Below, one piece after another: positions 45,651-54,788 of a DNA stretch of 64,000 nt (the first letter of the stretch is position 1; every line of letters begins with the position of its first letter). Under the pieces are notes generated by a model, which was given only the letters and a program-made list of their open reading frames with translations, searched no databases and was not told the DNA's origin. Made by a program: the position numbers and the translations under genes. Origin of the DNA: Spirobacillus cienkowskii (lineage in GTDB: Bacteria; Bdellovibrionota_B; Oligoflexia; Silvanigrellales; Silvanigrellaceae); contig NZ_CP146516.1 of assembly GCF_037081835.1 (NCBI RefSeq), positions 2,557,501-2,621,500 on the forward strand, written 5' to 3'.

Positions 45651-46469
45651 ATGGAAATCACAGAAAAAAAACAAATTATTTATGCAGATGTTGCTAAAAA
45701 TATTTGCAATATCTACACCCAAAATTTACTAACAGGAAAAATTGCACTTGTAACAGGTGGCTCTAGGGGAATTGGTCGTGCAATTTCAATCGCTTTTGGC
45801 GCGCTGGGTGCAAAGGTAATCGTAAATTATGCCGGTAATTCTCAAGCCGCTGAGGAGGTTGTCACCGAAATTAAAAATAATGGGGGCATGGCAACATGTG
45901 TTAAATTCGACGTTTCCGATCACGCACTTGTGCAAGAAACAATGAAAGCGCTTGAAAAAGAACACGGCAGCATTGATATCCTTGTTAATAACGCAGGTAT
46001 TTCAAAAGATAATTTATTTGTAAAATTTAAAGAAGACGAATGGGATCAAACGTTAGATACAAACCTAAAGGGAGCATTCAACTGCTCTAAAGCAGTAACT
46101 ATGGGCATGATGAAAAAGAGATCTGGAAAAATTATAAATATATCATCGGTTATTGGTCTTACTGGGAATGCAGGACAATCCGCTTATGCAGCTAGCAAAG
46201 CAGGAGTCATCGGTTTAACAAAATCTCTCGCACGAGAATTGGCATCACGAAATGTTCAAGTGAATGCAATTGCTCCCGGTTATATTTCTACCGATATGAC
46301 AAACGCCTTAGACACTGCTGTTACCAACAAAATTATTGACTCCATACCAGCAGCAAAAATTGGTGACCCTCTAGAAATTGCAAGTGCCGCCGTATTTTTA
46401 GCAAGTCCAGCGGGAGCATATGTTACAGGGCAAACGTTAGCTGTCGATGGCGGCATGACGATGTGTTAA
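45651..46469 (+). CDS. fabG: 3-oxoacyl-ACP reductase with N-terminal extension
   Basis: Short-chain dehydrogenase (272 aa) that reduces 3-oxoacyl-ACP with NADPH. The cofactor motif is TGGSRGIG (35-42), NNAG at 113-116, and the catalytic Ser166, Tyr179 and Lys183 are in place. The C-terminal TGQTLAVDGGMTM is typical of FabG. About 28 residues precede the usual FabG start (LLTGKIALVTGG). AGAGG lies just before the ATG at 45651, so the extension is likely real, though other in-frame ATG codons upstream are less well placed. The 3' end overlaps the rsmB-like gene by 33 bases in convergent orientation. Confidence 0.92.
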   Translation: MEITEKKQIIYADVAKNICNIYTQNLLTGKIALVTGGSRGIGRAISIAFGALGAKVIVNYAGNSQAAEEVVTEIKNNGGMATCVKFDVSDHALVQETMKALEKEHGSIDILVNNAGISKDNLFVKFKEDEWDQTLDTNLKGAFNCSKAVTMGMMKKRSGKIINISSVIGLTGNAGQSAYAASKAGVIGLTKSLARELASRNVQVNAIAPGYISTDMTNALDTAVTNKIIDSIPAAKIGDPLEIASAAVFLASPAGAYVTGQTLAVDGGMTMC

Positions 46470-47840
46470 CACCGCAACAAACATAATATCTGCATTTTCA
46501 TGAGGAGATCCCAACATCTTTTGTTCAACCAATTTAAATTCTAAGTGATCTTTTAAAAACTGCTCAACTACAGCTTCATTTTCAAGGCAAGTCCAACTAC
46601 ATGTCGCATAAACAAGATGCGCACCTTTTTTTACCGCTTTGCTTGCACTTGATAATATTTTAACTTGAAGATCATGAAATGTCTGTAAATTTTTAAGAGA
46701 CACTTTGTATTTAACATCAGGACTTCTTCTTAACGTGCCCAAAGAAGAACACGGAGCATCCACAAGCACCCAATCAAAACCACCATTTGCATGAATTTCT
46801 GGTGCAAATTGCGGCGGCTCCATTCCATCCCAATAGACAGTACGAACATTAAAAAAATTAGCTTTACGCGCACGTTGTTTAATTTCATTTAATTTGTACT
46901 CTCGAATGTCAGAAGCATAAATTATCCCAGTGTTATTGAGCAAACTAGCGATTTGAATTGTTTTACCACCGCCACCGGCGCAAGCATCCCAAACTTTTTG
47001 TCCTAATTTCACGTTTACATGCTGTCCAATTAGCTGGCTTGCATAATCTTGCACCTCAAAATCACCCAATCGGTAAGAATCTAATTCAGAAAAATTTATT
47101 TTCTCAGAAAAAATTTTTATAGAATTTTTATTCTTTATTTCAAATAAATAATTTTTTTTAACAAGACCTTGCTCAACTCTATTTAAATTCTTTAAATTAT
47201 TAAGTCTAAGCCAAACAGGTGGACGAGTATCTAAATAATTAAAAAAATAATCTTGTGTTTTTCTATCCCAATTAGAAAAAAGAATTCTTTCTTGTAGTAA
47301 TTCTAAAAAATAAAAAGGAATACTATAAAACAAACACTGATTTTGTAGTTCTTTATTAGAAGTAAAGTAGTTTATTAAAGATTCAAAAATATTTTTTCTA
47401 ATTGAATAATCTTCAATGTTCAAATTAAAATAATTTTCATCAAAAAAATTTTGTTCTTTTTTGTATAAATAACGTAAAAATATCCAAACAAAAAATTTTT
47501 CTTTATTAACTGAACGCAAATTTTCTAACACAGAATTTAAATTACTAAATTTTAATTTAAAATTTATAATAAAGACACTTAACTCTGAAAGAGGTATTTT
47601 ATTTTCAAAAAATTCTTCACAAAACAAAGCAAAATAACTATGGCGTAAACCCGCAAAAAAATACTCACTATACCAACGCCTATCACGGCTACCAAACTTT
47701 GTGTTTTGTGCTAATTCTTTTGCTAGCCATTTATCCATTTGCGCAAGTTCATTACCTGCAAAAGCTAAATTCCACAACCGATATAAATGCTGATAACGCC
47801 CAGCATGCATTTTTAACGATGATTTTAATCCATCGGGCAT
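46437..47840 (-). CDS. RsmB/NOP2-family rRNA (cytosine-C5) methyltransferase
   Basis: SAM-dependent RNA m5C methyltransferase of 467 aa. The N-terminal 200 residues are very AT-rich and poorly conserved; they take the place of the NusB-like and RNA-binding region. The catalytic domain has DACAGGGGKTIQIASLL (285-301), the catalytic pair C364 (DAPCSSLGT) and C414 (YATCSW), and RRSPDVKYKV. By analogy it methylates 16S rRNA (RsmB C967 or RsmF); specificity is not certain. GAGGAA precedes the ATG, 6 bases after der. Its last 33 bases overlap the end of fabG on the opposite strand. Confidence 0.85.
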   Translation of the reverse strand: MPDGLKSSLKMHAGRYQHLYRLWNLAFAGNELAQMDKWLAKELAQNTKFGSRDRRWYSEYFFAGLRHSYFALFCEEFFENKIPLSELSVFIINFKLKFSNLNSVLENLRSVNKEKFFVWIFLRYLYKKEQNFFDENYFNLNIEDYSIRKNIFESLINYFTSNKELQNQCLFYSIPFYFLELLQERILFSNWDRKTQDYFFNYLDTRPPVWLRLNNLKNLNRVEQGLVKKNYLFEIKNKNSIKIFSEKINFSELDSYRLGDFEVQDYASQLIGQHVNVKLGQKVWDACAGGGGKTIQIASLLNNTGIIYASDIREYKLNEIKQRARKANFFNVRTVYWDGMEPPQFAPEIHANGGFDWVLVDAPCSSLGTLRRSPDVKYKVSLKNLQTFHDLQVKILSSASKAVKKGAHLVYATCSWTCLENEAVVEQFLKDHLEFKLVEQKMLGSPHENADIMFVAVLTHRHAAIDS

Positions 47841-47846
47841 AAAACA

Positions 47847-49352
47847 TTATTCCTCAGAATCATCATCATAAAATTCAATATCAGAAGCATCCAATTGCTT
47901 TAAATCATCAAAAGACACAGAACGAATGTCATCATCATAATTGCGATCTTTGTGAAAACGCGCGCCTGTAGATTTTTTATTACGCTCACCATTTTCATCA
48001 AGCGGAGAACGGGTTCTTTCTCTAAAAATAATAGAAACTGGAATATCCTTATAACCAAACGCTTCACGAAATGAATTTTCAACGTAACGTTTATAACTAA
48101 AGTGTAAATCTTTAGGATGAGAACAAAAAATTATAAAACGAGGGGGATTCACGCCCACTTGTGTTGCATAAAAAAACTTAACTCTTTTAGATTTATTTTT
48201 AATTAAAGGTGGTGTGTGCTTTAATAAAATTTCTTTTAATACATTGTTAACTTGCGATGTAGAATTTCTTTTTGCACTTTGATCATACAAATCAAGGCAC
48301 ATTGGTATTAATTTACTCACGCGCAAATTTTCGAGTGCACTGACAAAAACTATTGGTGCATAGCGCAAATACTTTAAATCTAAATGAAGTTTTTCAGTAA
48401 ATTCTGCAACTGTTTTTGAGGTTTTATCTTTAATCAGATCCCATTTGTTCACTACAATTAAAATTGGCTTGCGAAGTTCAAATGCAAAGCCAGCAACACG
48501 GGCATCGCCATCTGTTGCGCCATCTTCAGCATTAATTACTAAAATAGACACATCAGCGTCTTCTAAACAAGCCACACTTCTAAAAGCAGAAAATTTTTCG
48601 AGCTTATCGGCCATTCGGCTCTTTCTTCGAATTCCTGCAGTATCTATAACTTTTAACTGTCTGCCATGATATTTAATAAGAACATCAACAGCATCACGAG
48701 TTGTTCCCGGTCTTTCATCAACTATAGAACGAGCTTCTCCTACCAATCGATTTAAAATAGACGATTTGCCTACATTTGGACGACCAATAATGGAGAGTTT
48801 AATTGGTGGGTTAGCAGGATCTTCGCTTTTATCTTTAGGATAGTTTGAAAATATTTCTGTTGCAGCGTCCAAAAGATCGCTAATTCCTCTATTATGTTCA
48901 GCGCTTACAGGAAAAATCTTTTGCACTCCAAGTTTTCTAAACTCTTCCATAAAAATATCATCTTTTGGCAAATCACATTTGTTAACGCAAACAACGAAAT
49001 TTTTTTCTGACTTTCTTAACCTTTTAATAAGTTCATTATCAATTGGATGAATTCCTTCGCGGCCATCAACCACAAAAATAACTGTTTCAGCTTCTTCAAT
49101 GGCCATTTCAGCTTGCTCAACCAACTGAATTTTAATGTTATCTCTAGAAGTTGGCTCAAACCCTCCCGTATCACACAAATAAAAACTTTCTCCATTGTGT
49201 TCTGCTCTGCCAAAAATGCGATCCCTTGTAACCCCTGGTTCGTCATGTACTAAACTTTTTCTCTGACGTATTATACGGTTGAACAAAGAGCTTTTCCCAA
49301 CGTTAGGACGTCCTACTAAGGCAACCAATCGAGTGTAAGTTCTGAGAGTCAT
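47847..49352 (-). CDS. der: Ribosome biogenesis GTPase Der (EngA)
   Basis: 50S subunit assembly GTPase (501 aa) with two tandem G domains followed by a KH-like domain. P-loops are [14 protein letters not shown] (about 12-25) and [14 protein letters not shown] (about 188-201); NKCD and NKWD are the corresponding specificity motifs. DTGGF and DTAGIR are the G3 motifs. A charged tail rich in Asp and Glu of about 45 residues follows the KH domain. AGGATC precedes the ATG. Confidence 0.96.
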   Translation of the reverse strand: MTLRTYTRLVALVGRPNVGKSSLFNRIIRQRKSLVHDEPGVTRDRIFGRAEHNGESFYLCDTGGFEPTSRDNIKIQLVEQAEMAIEEAETVIFVVDGREGIHPIDNELIKRLRKSEKNFVVCVNKCDLPKDDIFMEEFRKLGVQKIFPVSAEHNRGISDLLDAATEIFSNYPKDKSEDPANPPIKLSIIGRPNVGKSSILNRLVGEARSIVDERPGTTRDAVDVLIKYHGRQLKVIDTAGIRRKSRMADKLEKFSAFRSVACLEDADVSILVINAEDGATDGDARVAGFAFELRKPILIVVNKWDLIKDKTSKTVAEFTEKLHLDLKYLRYAPIVFVSALENLRVSKLIPMCLDLYDQSAKRNSTSQVNNVLKEILLKHTPPLIKNKSKRVKFFYATQVGVNPPRFIIFCSHPKDLHFSYKRYVENSFREAFGYKDIPVSIIFRERTRSPLDENGERNKKSTGARFHKDRNYDDDIRSVSFDDLKQLDASDIEFYDDDSEE

Positions 49353-49489
49353 TTTATTATGATCCTGTTTCTATCTTTTAAAATATGCTAGAAAATGTTT
49401 AAGATGCTGAAATCCTTAAATTATCACTACGGCGAAAAATAGGGTAAAAGCAGGCATCATAGCCAATCACCTTGCATAACGGAAAATCA

Positions 49490-50842
49490 GTGAAACATAA
49501 AGTTATTTTTAAAAATAAGAAATTTTCTCCTTACTCAAGCGTACGTAAATCAAAAATTTATATAGCTGCTAAACAAATATGTGCAATTCTTCAAAAAAAT
49601 AAATTTGACGCATATATTGTTGGAGGAGCAATCAGAGACCTATATATCAGACCAAATGTTGTGCCTAAAGATCTCGACATTGCAACATCAGCCAACCCAA
49701 ATGATGTTCATAAAATTTTTAAAAGCTCAAAATTTGTTGGCGAAGCATTCGGTGTTTGCCTTGTAAATTTAAATAATTTACAATTTGAAGTGACAAGTTT
49801 TAGAAAGGAAGGGAAATATATAAATAAAAGAAAACCCGAAAATATATCTAAAGGAACATTTTTAGAAGACTCAAATAGAAGAGATTTTACTATAAATTCT
49901 TTATACTATGATCCTATAAAAAAATTAATTATTGATCCACATAATGGAATAAATGATATTAAAAACAAAATCATTCAATGCGTTGGTAATCCTAACGATA
50001 GATTTCAAGAAGATGTTCTTAGAATACTTAGAATGATTAGATTTGCAGCAAATCTCAATTTTAACATTTCTAAGGAATCCTTACAGGCAGCTAAAAAGGA
50101 AATAAAAGAAATTGTTCATTTGAGTAAAGAAAGAATTTTACTTGAATTTCAAAAAGTAAAAATTGGTCGATTTTTTTACTTTATAGATAACATTCATAAT
50201 ATGTTTGAAATAAAAAATTTATTTTATTTAAATAATAGTTTTAATTTTTTAGTAAAATCTAACAATAATGATAATAAGTTATCATTAGAAAAAATAAAAA
50301 TTGGCACCCAATTTAATTTTTTTAATTTTTTTAAAACTTTATTATTTAAATATGAAGTTAAAAAAAATCATAAAGATGATTTTATTAATGTAATAGATTC
50401 TTGGCCGATTAGTATTGATGATAAAAAAATATGTCTACTTTTTTTTAAATGCATATATATAAAAGAATTTTTTCCAGAAAAAACTGATGTTGAACTAATA
50501 GATTTTATTTTTTTTGAAAAAATTTATATAATTAATGAAATTTGTAAAAATATTTCTTATGGTGTATTGACCAATTTATCCATATTTATAAAAGATAGCT
50601 TACTTAGTGAAACTCTTTATAAATTTATAAATATTAAATCTAAACAAAAGTCTCTATTCATCAACTCGTCAGAGGTTGTATCGTACATTGAAAAAAACAA
50701 GATAAATAAAAAATACATTGCCACTACATTAAAATACATGCAGTATATTTATTTAAAAAAAGGTTATATTCCAAAAATAGAAAGCGCATTGTCTTTTAAG
50801 AAAGATTTTTTTATTGAGTACTTTAGTATAAAAAATAAATGA
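49490..50842 (+). CDS. CCA-adding enzyme / poly(A) polymerase family nucleotidyltransferase
   Basis: Class II nucleotidyltransferase of 450 aa. The head domain has YIVGGAIRDLYI, PKDLDIATSANP (catalytic DxD), GEAFGVCLVNLNNLQFEVTSFRKEGKY and RRDFTINSLYYDP; the neck has RFQEDVLRILRMIRFAANLNF. These place it with bacterial CCA-tRNA nucleotidyltransferases and PcnB poly(A) polymerases, which I cannot separate by motif; ELP-type RRDFTINSLYYDP occurs in both. The C-terminal half is extremely A/T-rich and weakly conserved. I favour the GTG at 49490 behind GGAAAA; a TTG at 49472 is an alternative. Confidence 0.85.
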   Translation: MKHKVIFKNKKFSPYSSVRKSKIYIAAKQICAILQKNKFDAYIVGGAIRDLYIRPNVVPKDLDIATSANPNDVHKIFKSSKFVGEAFGVCLVNLNNLQFEVTSFRKEGKYINKRKPENISKGTFLEDSNRRDFTINSLYYDPIKKLIIDPHNGINDIKNKIIQCVGNPNDRFQEDVLRILRMIRFAANLNFNISKESLQAAKKEIKEIVHLSKERILLEFQKVKIGRFFYFIDNIHNMFEIKNLFYLNNSFNFLVKSNNNDNKLSLEKIKIGTQFNFFNFFKTLLFKYEVKKNHKDDFINVIDSWPISIDDKKICLLFFKCIYIKEFFPEKTDVELIDFIFFEKIYIINEICKNISYGVLTNLSIFIKDSLLSETLYKFINIKSKQKSLFINSSEVVSYIEKNKINKKYIATTLKYMQYIYLKKGYIPKIESALSFKKDFFIEYFSIKNK

Positions 50843-50855
50843 TGGAGAGTACATT

Positions 50856-51638
50856 ATGAAATTATTAACTATATTATTAGCTAGTTTATTTTTACATTTC
50901 AATGCTATATCAACAGAGCTCATTTATATTGACTATCAACATAGACCTCCTTTCTTTGAAAATAATCTTAGCACAAATAAAATTGAATCAGGAATACTAT
51001 ATAAACTTAGTAAAAGAATTCTCGATAAAACAAAAATCAATGTAGAATTTATTGAAACACCTTTACCCAGAACAATTACTAAAATGAAAGAAAAAAAAGA
51101 ACGTGTTTGTATATCCTACGCGCTTTTTGATGCTGCAAGAAAAGAATTTGGAAATTATAGCAATCCATATTACAAAGAAAAAAGAAACGTAATAGTGTTT
51201 AGAAAAAAAGATAAAAGATTTAAAAATAATAAATCAATTAAAGACCTACTTAAAAACGAACCCGTTTCATTTTTAGTTAAAAGAGGTTATTCATATGGCG
51301 CTTATGTTGACGATATCCTTCAAAAATTTAAAAATTATGACAGAAACGATAACTATAACAACGAATCATTGTTTAATAATCTTTTTATAACATATCTTGA
51401 CAATGCAGGAATGCTAAAACAAATTGAAATGTCTCGATCAGATTACATGCTTATTTCTTTAACTGAATATGAATATTTAGAAAATCAATACAAATCAATT
51501 ACAAAAAACTTAAGCTATAGATTTATTAGTGATATGCCAGAAGGGAATAAAAGATACTTTTTATGCTCAAAAAATATCGAAGAAGAAACTATAGAAGTCA
51601 TTAACAAAGCAATAAAAAGTACAGTTGGTAAAATTTAA
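50856..51638 (+). CDS. Periplasmic amino-acid-binding-like protein (SBP_bac_3-like)
   Basis: Protein of 260 aa with a clear signal peptide (about 1-19, ending near NAIST). The mature part resembles family 3 solute-binding proteins: LIYIDYQHRPPFFEN, GILYKLSKRILDKTKINVEFIETPLPRTITKMKE, and later FLVKRGYSYGAYVDDIL. No permease or ATPase gene accompanies it, so it may be a receptor accessory or an orphan binding protein. It lies 13 bases after the CCA/poly(A) enzyme gene with GGAG upstream, and converges on pruA with 10 bases between them. Confidence 0.65.
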   Translation: MKLLTILLASLFLHFNAISTELIYIDYQHRPPFFENNLSTNKIESGILYKLSKRILDKTKINVEFIETPLPRTITKMKEKKERVCISYALFDAARKEFGNYSNPYYKEKRNVIVFRKKDKRFKNNKSIKDLLKNEPVSFLVKRGYSYGAYVDDILQKFKNYDRNDNYNNESLFNNLFITYLDNAGMLKQIEMSRSDYMLISLTEYEYLENQYKSITKNLSYRFISDMPEGNKRYFLCSKNIEEETIEVINKAIKSTVGKI

Positions 51639-51648
51639 TCGTTATTTA

Positions 51649-53253
51649 TTATTTCATTTTTTCAAATACAGAAGATGTTGTTGTAAAAGTATTTCTTCTT
51701 GTAATAGTACCTTGAGAAATAAAATTTAGTAGATACCATTTTCCGCCTGCTTTACCATTTGTCCCGCTAGCTCCATCGCCACCAAAAGGCTGCATGTTAA
51801 CAATTGCTCCTGTCGTTTTTCTATTAACATAAAAATTACCTGCTAATTGACTCAATAAAGGCACCGATTTTTCTAAAAAATATTCATTTCGACTCACAAC
51901 ACTACCTGTTAATCTATAATTATGTTGAGAAATTATTGATAATACATCTTCAAATTTTTTATAAGTTCTAACAGCCACTACGGGACCAAAAATTTCTTCC
52001 GATAATAATTCATGTTTATCTGCATAAATTTCAATAATAGTTGGATATACATAGTATCCATTTGACTTATCGTAATTACCGCCACAAATAATTTTACAAT
52101 TTTTATCTTTTTTTGCTCTATCAATATATCCAGTTATTTTATTAAATTGTCTTTCATTGATAACGGGTCCAACATCACATTTTCTATCAATAGAATTACT
52201 GATAACTAAAGAATTAGCTTCATTTAATAATGCAGTTTTAAGCCCTGACCAAGCCATTTCATCCACTAATACAACACTATTAGCAGAACACTTTTGACCA
52301 CTTCTCCCAAAAGCGCCTTGCACAATACATCTAGCGGTTTCAACAAAATCAAGATCACTATCAGCAACTAAAAAATCTTTTCCACCAGTTTCTGCAATAA
52401 AGCGTGGAAAATTGTTTCTCGAGTACTCTGTATTAAATAAATAATTGCCAAATGCTCTGGCAGTTAAAAAACTGCCTGTAAAATTTAATGCAGTCAGCTC
52501 TGGATGGGTTAGAATTGAAGGCAAACAAAGCTTTCCTTCTCCTGTAATCATATTAATAACTCCAGGTGGAAAACCCGCTTCTTCAAGTGCCAACATCAAC
52601 ATAAAGCCGCTCATCACCGCATCTTCAGATGGTTTCCAAACCACAGTATTCCCTGTTAACGCCATAACAAGAGGTAAGTGATAACCAATTGCCTGTGGAA
52701 AATTAAATGGAGTTACAGCACAGGTAAAGCCTTTCAATGGTCGCAATTTTAATTGGTTGGTCTCTCCCCAACCATCACCCAATTGTTCTGCAAGTAATTC
52801 TGCATAAAAATAATTATTAAATCTTACAAAATCCATAAGCTCTGCCCATTCAACGTATGTTTCATAGGCGTTATAACCACATTCTACGCTAGATACAGCA
52901 CAAAGCTCATACTTCCATTTTAGCAAAACATTTTCTAAATCTCTAAATTTTTGAATTCTTGTTTCTGGACTTAAACGCGACCATTGTTCTTTTGCACTCA
53001 GCGCAGCTTCTATTGCTAATTGCGAATGAGAACTATCCGCTTGTTGATAACTACCAAGTATTTCACCATTAGAAGGATTTAAGTTTTTAATTTTTGCATT
53101 TGAAAAAACATTTTTTCCATTAATAACCATTGGAATATCAATATTTTTAGGTATTTTTTTAACAGATTCTGAATATTTTAGCCATTCAGCATCAATCTCC
53201 CTAGGGTTAATAATCATTTCGTTAGACGGAATTTTCAATGATAGTTTATGCAT
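51649..53253 (-). CDS. pruA: L-glutamate gamma-semialdehyde (P5C) dehydrogenase
   Basis: Aldehyde dehydrogenase of 534 aa that oxidises glutamate semialdehyde to glutamate, the second step of proline breakdown. The general base is E288 (FIAETGGKDF) and the nucleophile is C322 (GRSGQKCSANS). The C-terminal MQPFGGDGASGTNGKAGG is specific to the PruA family and rules out betaine aldehyde dehydrogenase. No proline dehydrogenase domain is fused. AAGGG lies before the ATG. The gene follows kamA on the same strand after 129 bases. Confidence 0.93.
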   Translation of the reverse strand: MHKLSLKIPSNEMIINPREIDAEWLKYSESVKKIPKNIDIPMVINGKNVFSNAKIKNLNPSNGEILGSYQQADSSHSQLAIEAALSAKEQWSRLSPETRIQKFRDLENVLLKWKYELCAVSSVECGYNAYETYVEWAELMDFVRFNNYFYAELLAEQLGDGWGETNQLKLRPLKGFTCAVTPFNFPQAIGYHLPLVMALTGNTVVWKPSEDAVMSGFMLMLALEEAGFPPGVINMITGEGKLCLPSILTHPELTALNFTGSFLTARAFGNYLFNTEYSRNNFPRFIAETGGKDFLVADSDLDFVETARCIVQGAFGRSGQKCSANSVVLVDEMAWSGLKTALLNEANSLVISNSIDRKCDVGPVINERQFNKITGYIDRAKKDKNCKIICGGNYDKSNGYYVYPTIIEIYADKHELLSEEIFGPVVAVRTYKKFEDVLSIISQHNYRLTGSVVSRNEYFLEKSVPLLSQLAGNFYVNRKTTGAIVNMQPFGGDGASGTNGKAGGKWYLLNFISQGTITRRNTFTTTSSVFEKMK

Positions 53254-53382
53254 CTGTCTACCCTTAAAGGTGAAATGTTTTAAATGATTCGAACTGTTCT
53301 TTAATATAACAAGTGAAAAAAGTTCACAAGATTGTTTGATTATTTAAATTTTACATTTCAGTTATTATATTTAAAAAAATTT

Positions 53383-54603
53383 TTAATTATGAATTCGTTG
53401 TGCAAAAGGAAAACTTTTACTTGGAAGACTTTTTTTAGGAGTGTAACCTTCAAGCGGGCTTGGCTCAGCCCATGGTTCTGAATTTAATTGCTCTACAATA
53501 ACAAATTCTCCATCTCTTGCCAATACATGATTAGGAGATAGAGGTATTTTTCCTGTTGGCGTGTCAAGAACATACTGGGGATTTGCAAATCCAGTTGTGG
53601 ATCCTCTCAGTTCTTTAATAACATCTAAACCTTTTTCAATTGGAATTCTTAAATGTTCAGTTCCTTCAACAATTTGTGGATGATAAATATAATAGGGCCG
53701 CACCCTCATTTTCACAAGACCATTTACCAACTTTCTTAAACTATCTACGTTATCGTTAACGTTTTTTAAAAATACTGACTGATTACCAATTGGAATTCCT
53801 CTTTTTAACAAAGTATCGATAGCAGAAACTGCTTCTGGTGTAAGCTCTTGTGCAGAATTAAAATGAGTATTTATCCAAATAGGATGATACTGCGCAAGCA
53901 TGTCAGCAAATTCTTCGGTAATTCTATAAGGTAACGAAACCGGAGTTCTAGTACCAAATCGAATAATTTCTACATGTTTAATATCCCGCAATTTTTTTAA
54001 TAAATTTTCAATAGTTTTATCATGAGCAATAAAAGGATCGCCGCCTGTAATTAAAACATCTCTAATATTTTTATTACTTGCAATATACTCAAGACCTTTT
54101 TCAATAATTTTTGGATTAAAATGAAGACCTTCTTCTCCGTCTCTTCTTTTTCTAAAACAGTATCTACAATATACGGGACAAAGCTGTGCAACACACCATG
54201 CGACTCTGTCCTTATAAACATGAACCATCTCTTTAACAGGAGAGTTTCCCAGTTCTTTTAATGGATCAGAAACTCCAAAACGATCTTTAAGTTCTTCTAA
54301 CTGCGGCATAAGCTGCAATTTAACCGGATCGAAATCGTTTGAAAAATCCATCAATGAAATTGAGTAAGGACTTATCCCCGCATGAAAAAATTTATTTAAT
54401 TTTTTAAAACCCTCAATTTCTTTTTGAGCTAAATTGACAATACCAACCAAATCATCTTGAGTCTGAATTTGTGATTTCATTTGCCAACGCCAGTTTGTAA
54501 ATAATTCCTCTTCCACACCAAATAAACGAGCACCTGTTTGTGTGATGCTTTTTTGATTTGATGAGAGTTTTACATGAAATTCATTTGGTTTCACAAAAGG
54601 CAT
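53383..54603 (-). CDS. kamA: Lysine 2,3-aminomutase family radical SAM enzyme
   Basis: PLP- and [4Fe-4S]-dependent enzyme of 406 aa, expected to convert L-lysine to beta-lysine. The cluster motif CPVYCRYC gives C142, C146 and C149 (CX3CX2C). DVLITGGDPF is the SAM-binding GGDP motif, and the PLP lysine is likely in VLDTPTGKIPLSPNHV. The length fits KamA and exceeds that of EpmB (about 340), which modifies EF-P; an EpmB-like role cannot be excluded. No ablB (beta-lysine acetyltransferase) or lysine-fermentation genes are adjacent. AAGAG precedes the ATG. The upstream region shares a 21-base sequence with the MFS/ATP-grasp operon. Confidence 0.85.
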   Translation of the reverse strand: MPFVKPNEFHVKLSSNQKSITQTGARLFGVEEELFTNWRWQMKSQIQTQDDLVGIVNLAQKEIEGFKKLNKFFHAGISPYSISLMDFSNDFDPVKLQLMPQLEELKDRFGVSDPLKELGNSPVKEMVHVYKDRVAWCVAQLCPVYCRYCFRKRRDGEEGLHFNPKIIEKGLEYIASNKNIRDVLITGGDPFIAHDKTIENLLKKLRDIKHVEIIRFGTRTPVSLPYRITEEFADMLAQYHPIWINTHFNSAQELTPEAVSAIDTLLKRGIPIGNQSVFLKNVNDNVDSLRKLVNGLVKMRVRPYYIYHPQIVEGTEHLRIPIEKGLDVIKELRGSTTGFANPQYVLDTPTGKIPLSPNHVLARDGEFVIVEQLNSEPWAEPSPLEGYTPKKSLPSKSFPFAQRIHN

Positions 54604-54671
54604 AGAATTCTCTTTCTATAGTCTTGCAAATTAATAACATTAAAAAATTATTTTTAAAATACGCTATGCCT

Positions 54672-54692
54672 AATAAATTATTGGTAATCTAT
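54672..54692 (-). repeat. 21-base sequence shared with the MFS/ATP-grasp upstream region (copy 2)
   Basis: Identical over 21 bases to 43341-43361. It lies 69 bases before the kamA start codon (minus strand). The lolC start (plus) is 97 bases away on the other side, so either gene could be served, but orientation relative to a minus-strand gene matches copy 1. Confidence 0.6.
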
Positions 54693-54788
54693 TTTAAGCA
54701 CAAGCATCTTGTACACTATTTCTGAAACTTGTAAACATTAAGCGATGCTCAATAAAGAGCACAATTCATATTCTGATGGAAACCTTTT

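Noticed and set aside
51649-53253. Reading the aldehyde dehydrogenase as the missing betaine aldehyde dehydrogenase
   Set aside because: The C-terminal MQPFGGDGASGTNGKAGG and the overall length are those of PruA, and the gene is 39 kb from betA.
53383-54603. Calling the radical SAM gene epmB (EF-P lysine modification)
   Set aside because: The protein is longer than typical EpmB and no epmA or efp gene is near; kept as a lesser alternative.
54700-54760. AGCATC/GATGCT and duplicated CTTGTA upstream of lolC
   Set aside because: The spacing is large and the elements are short enough to occur by chance.
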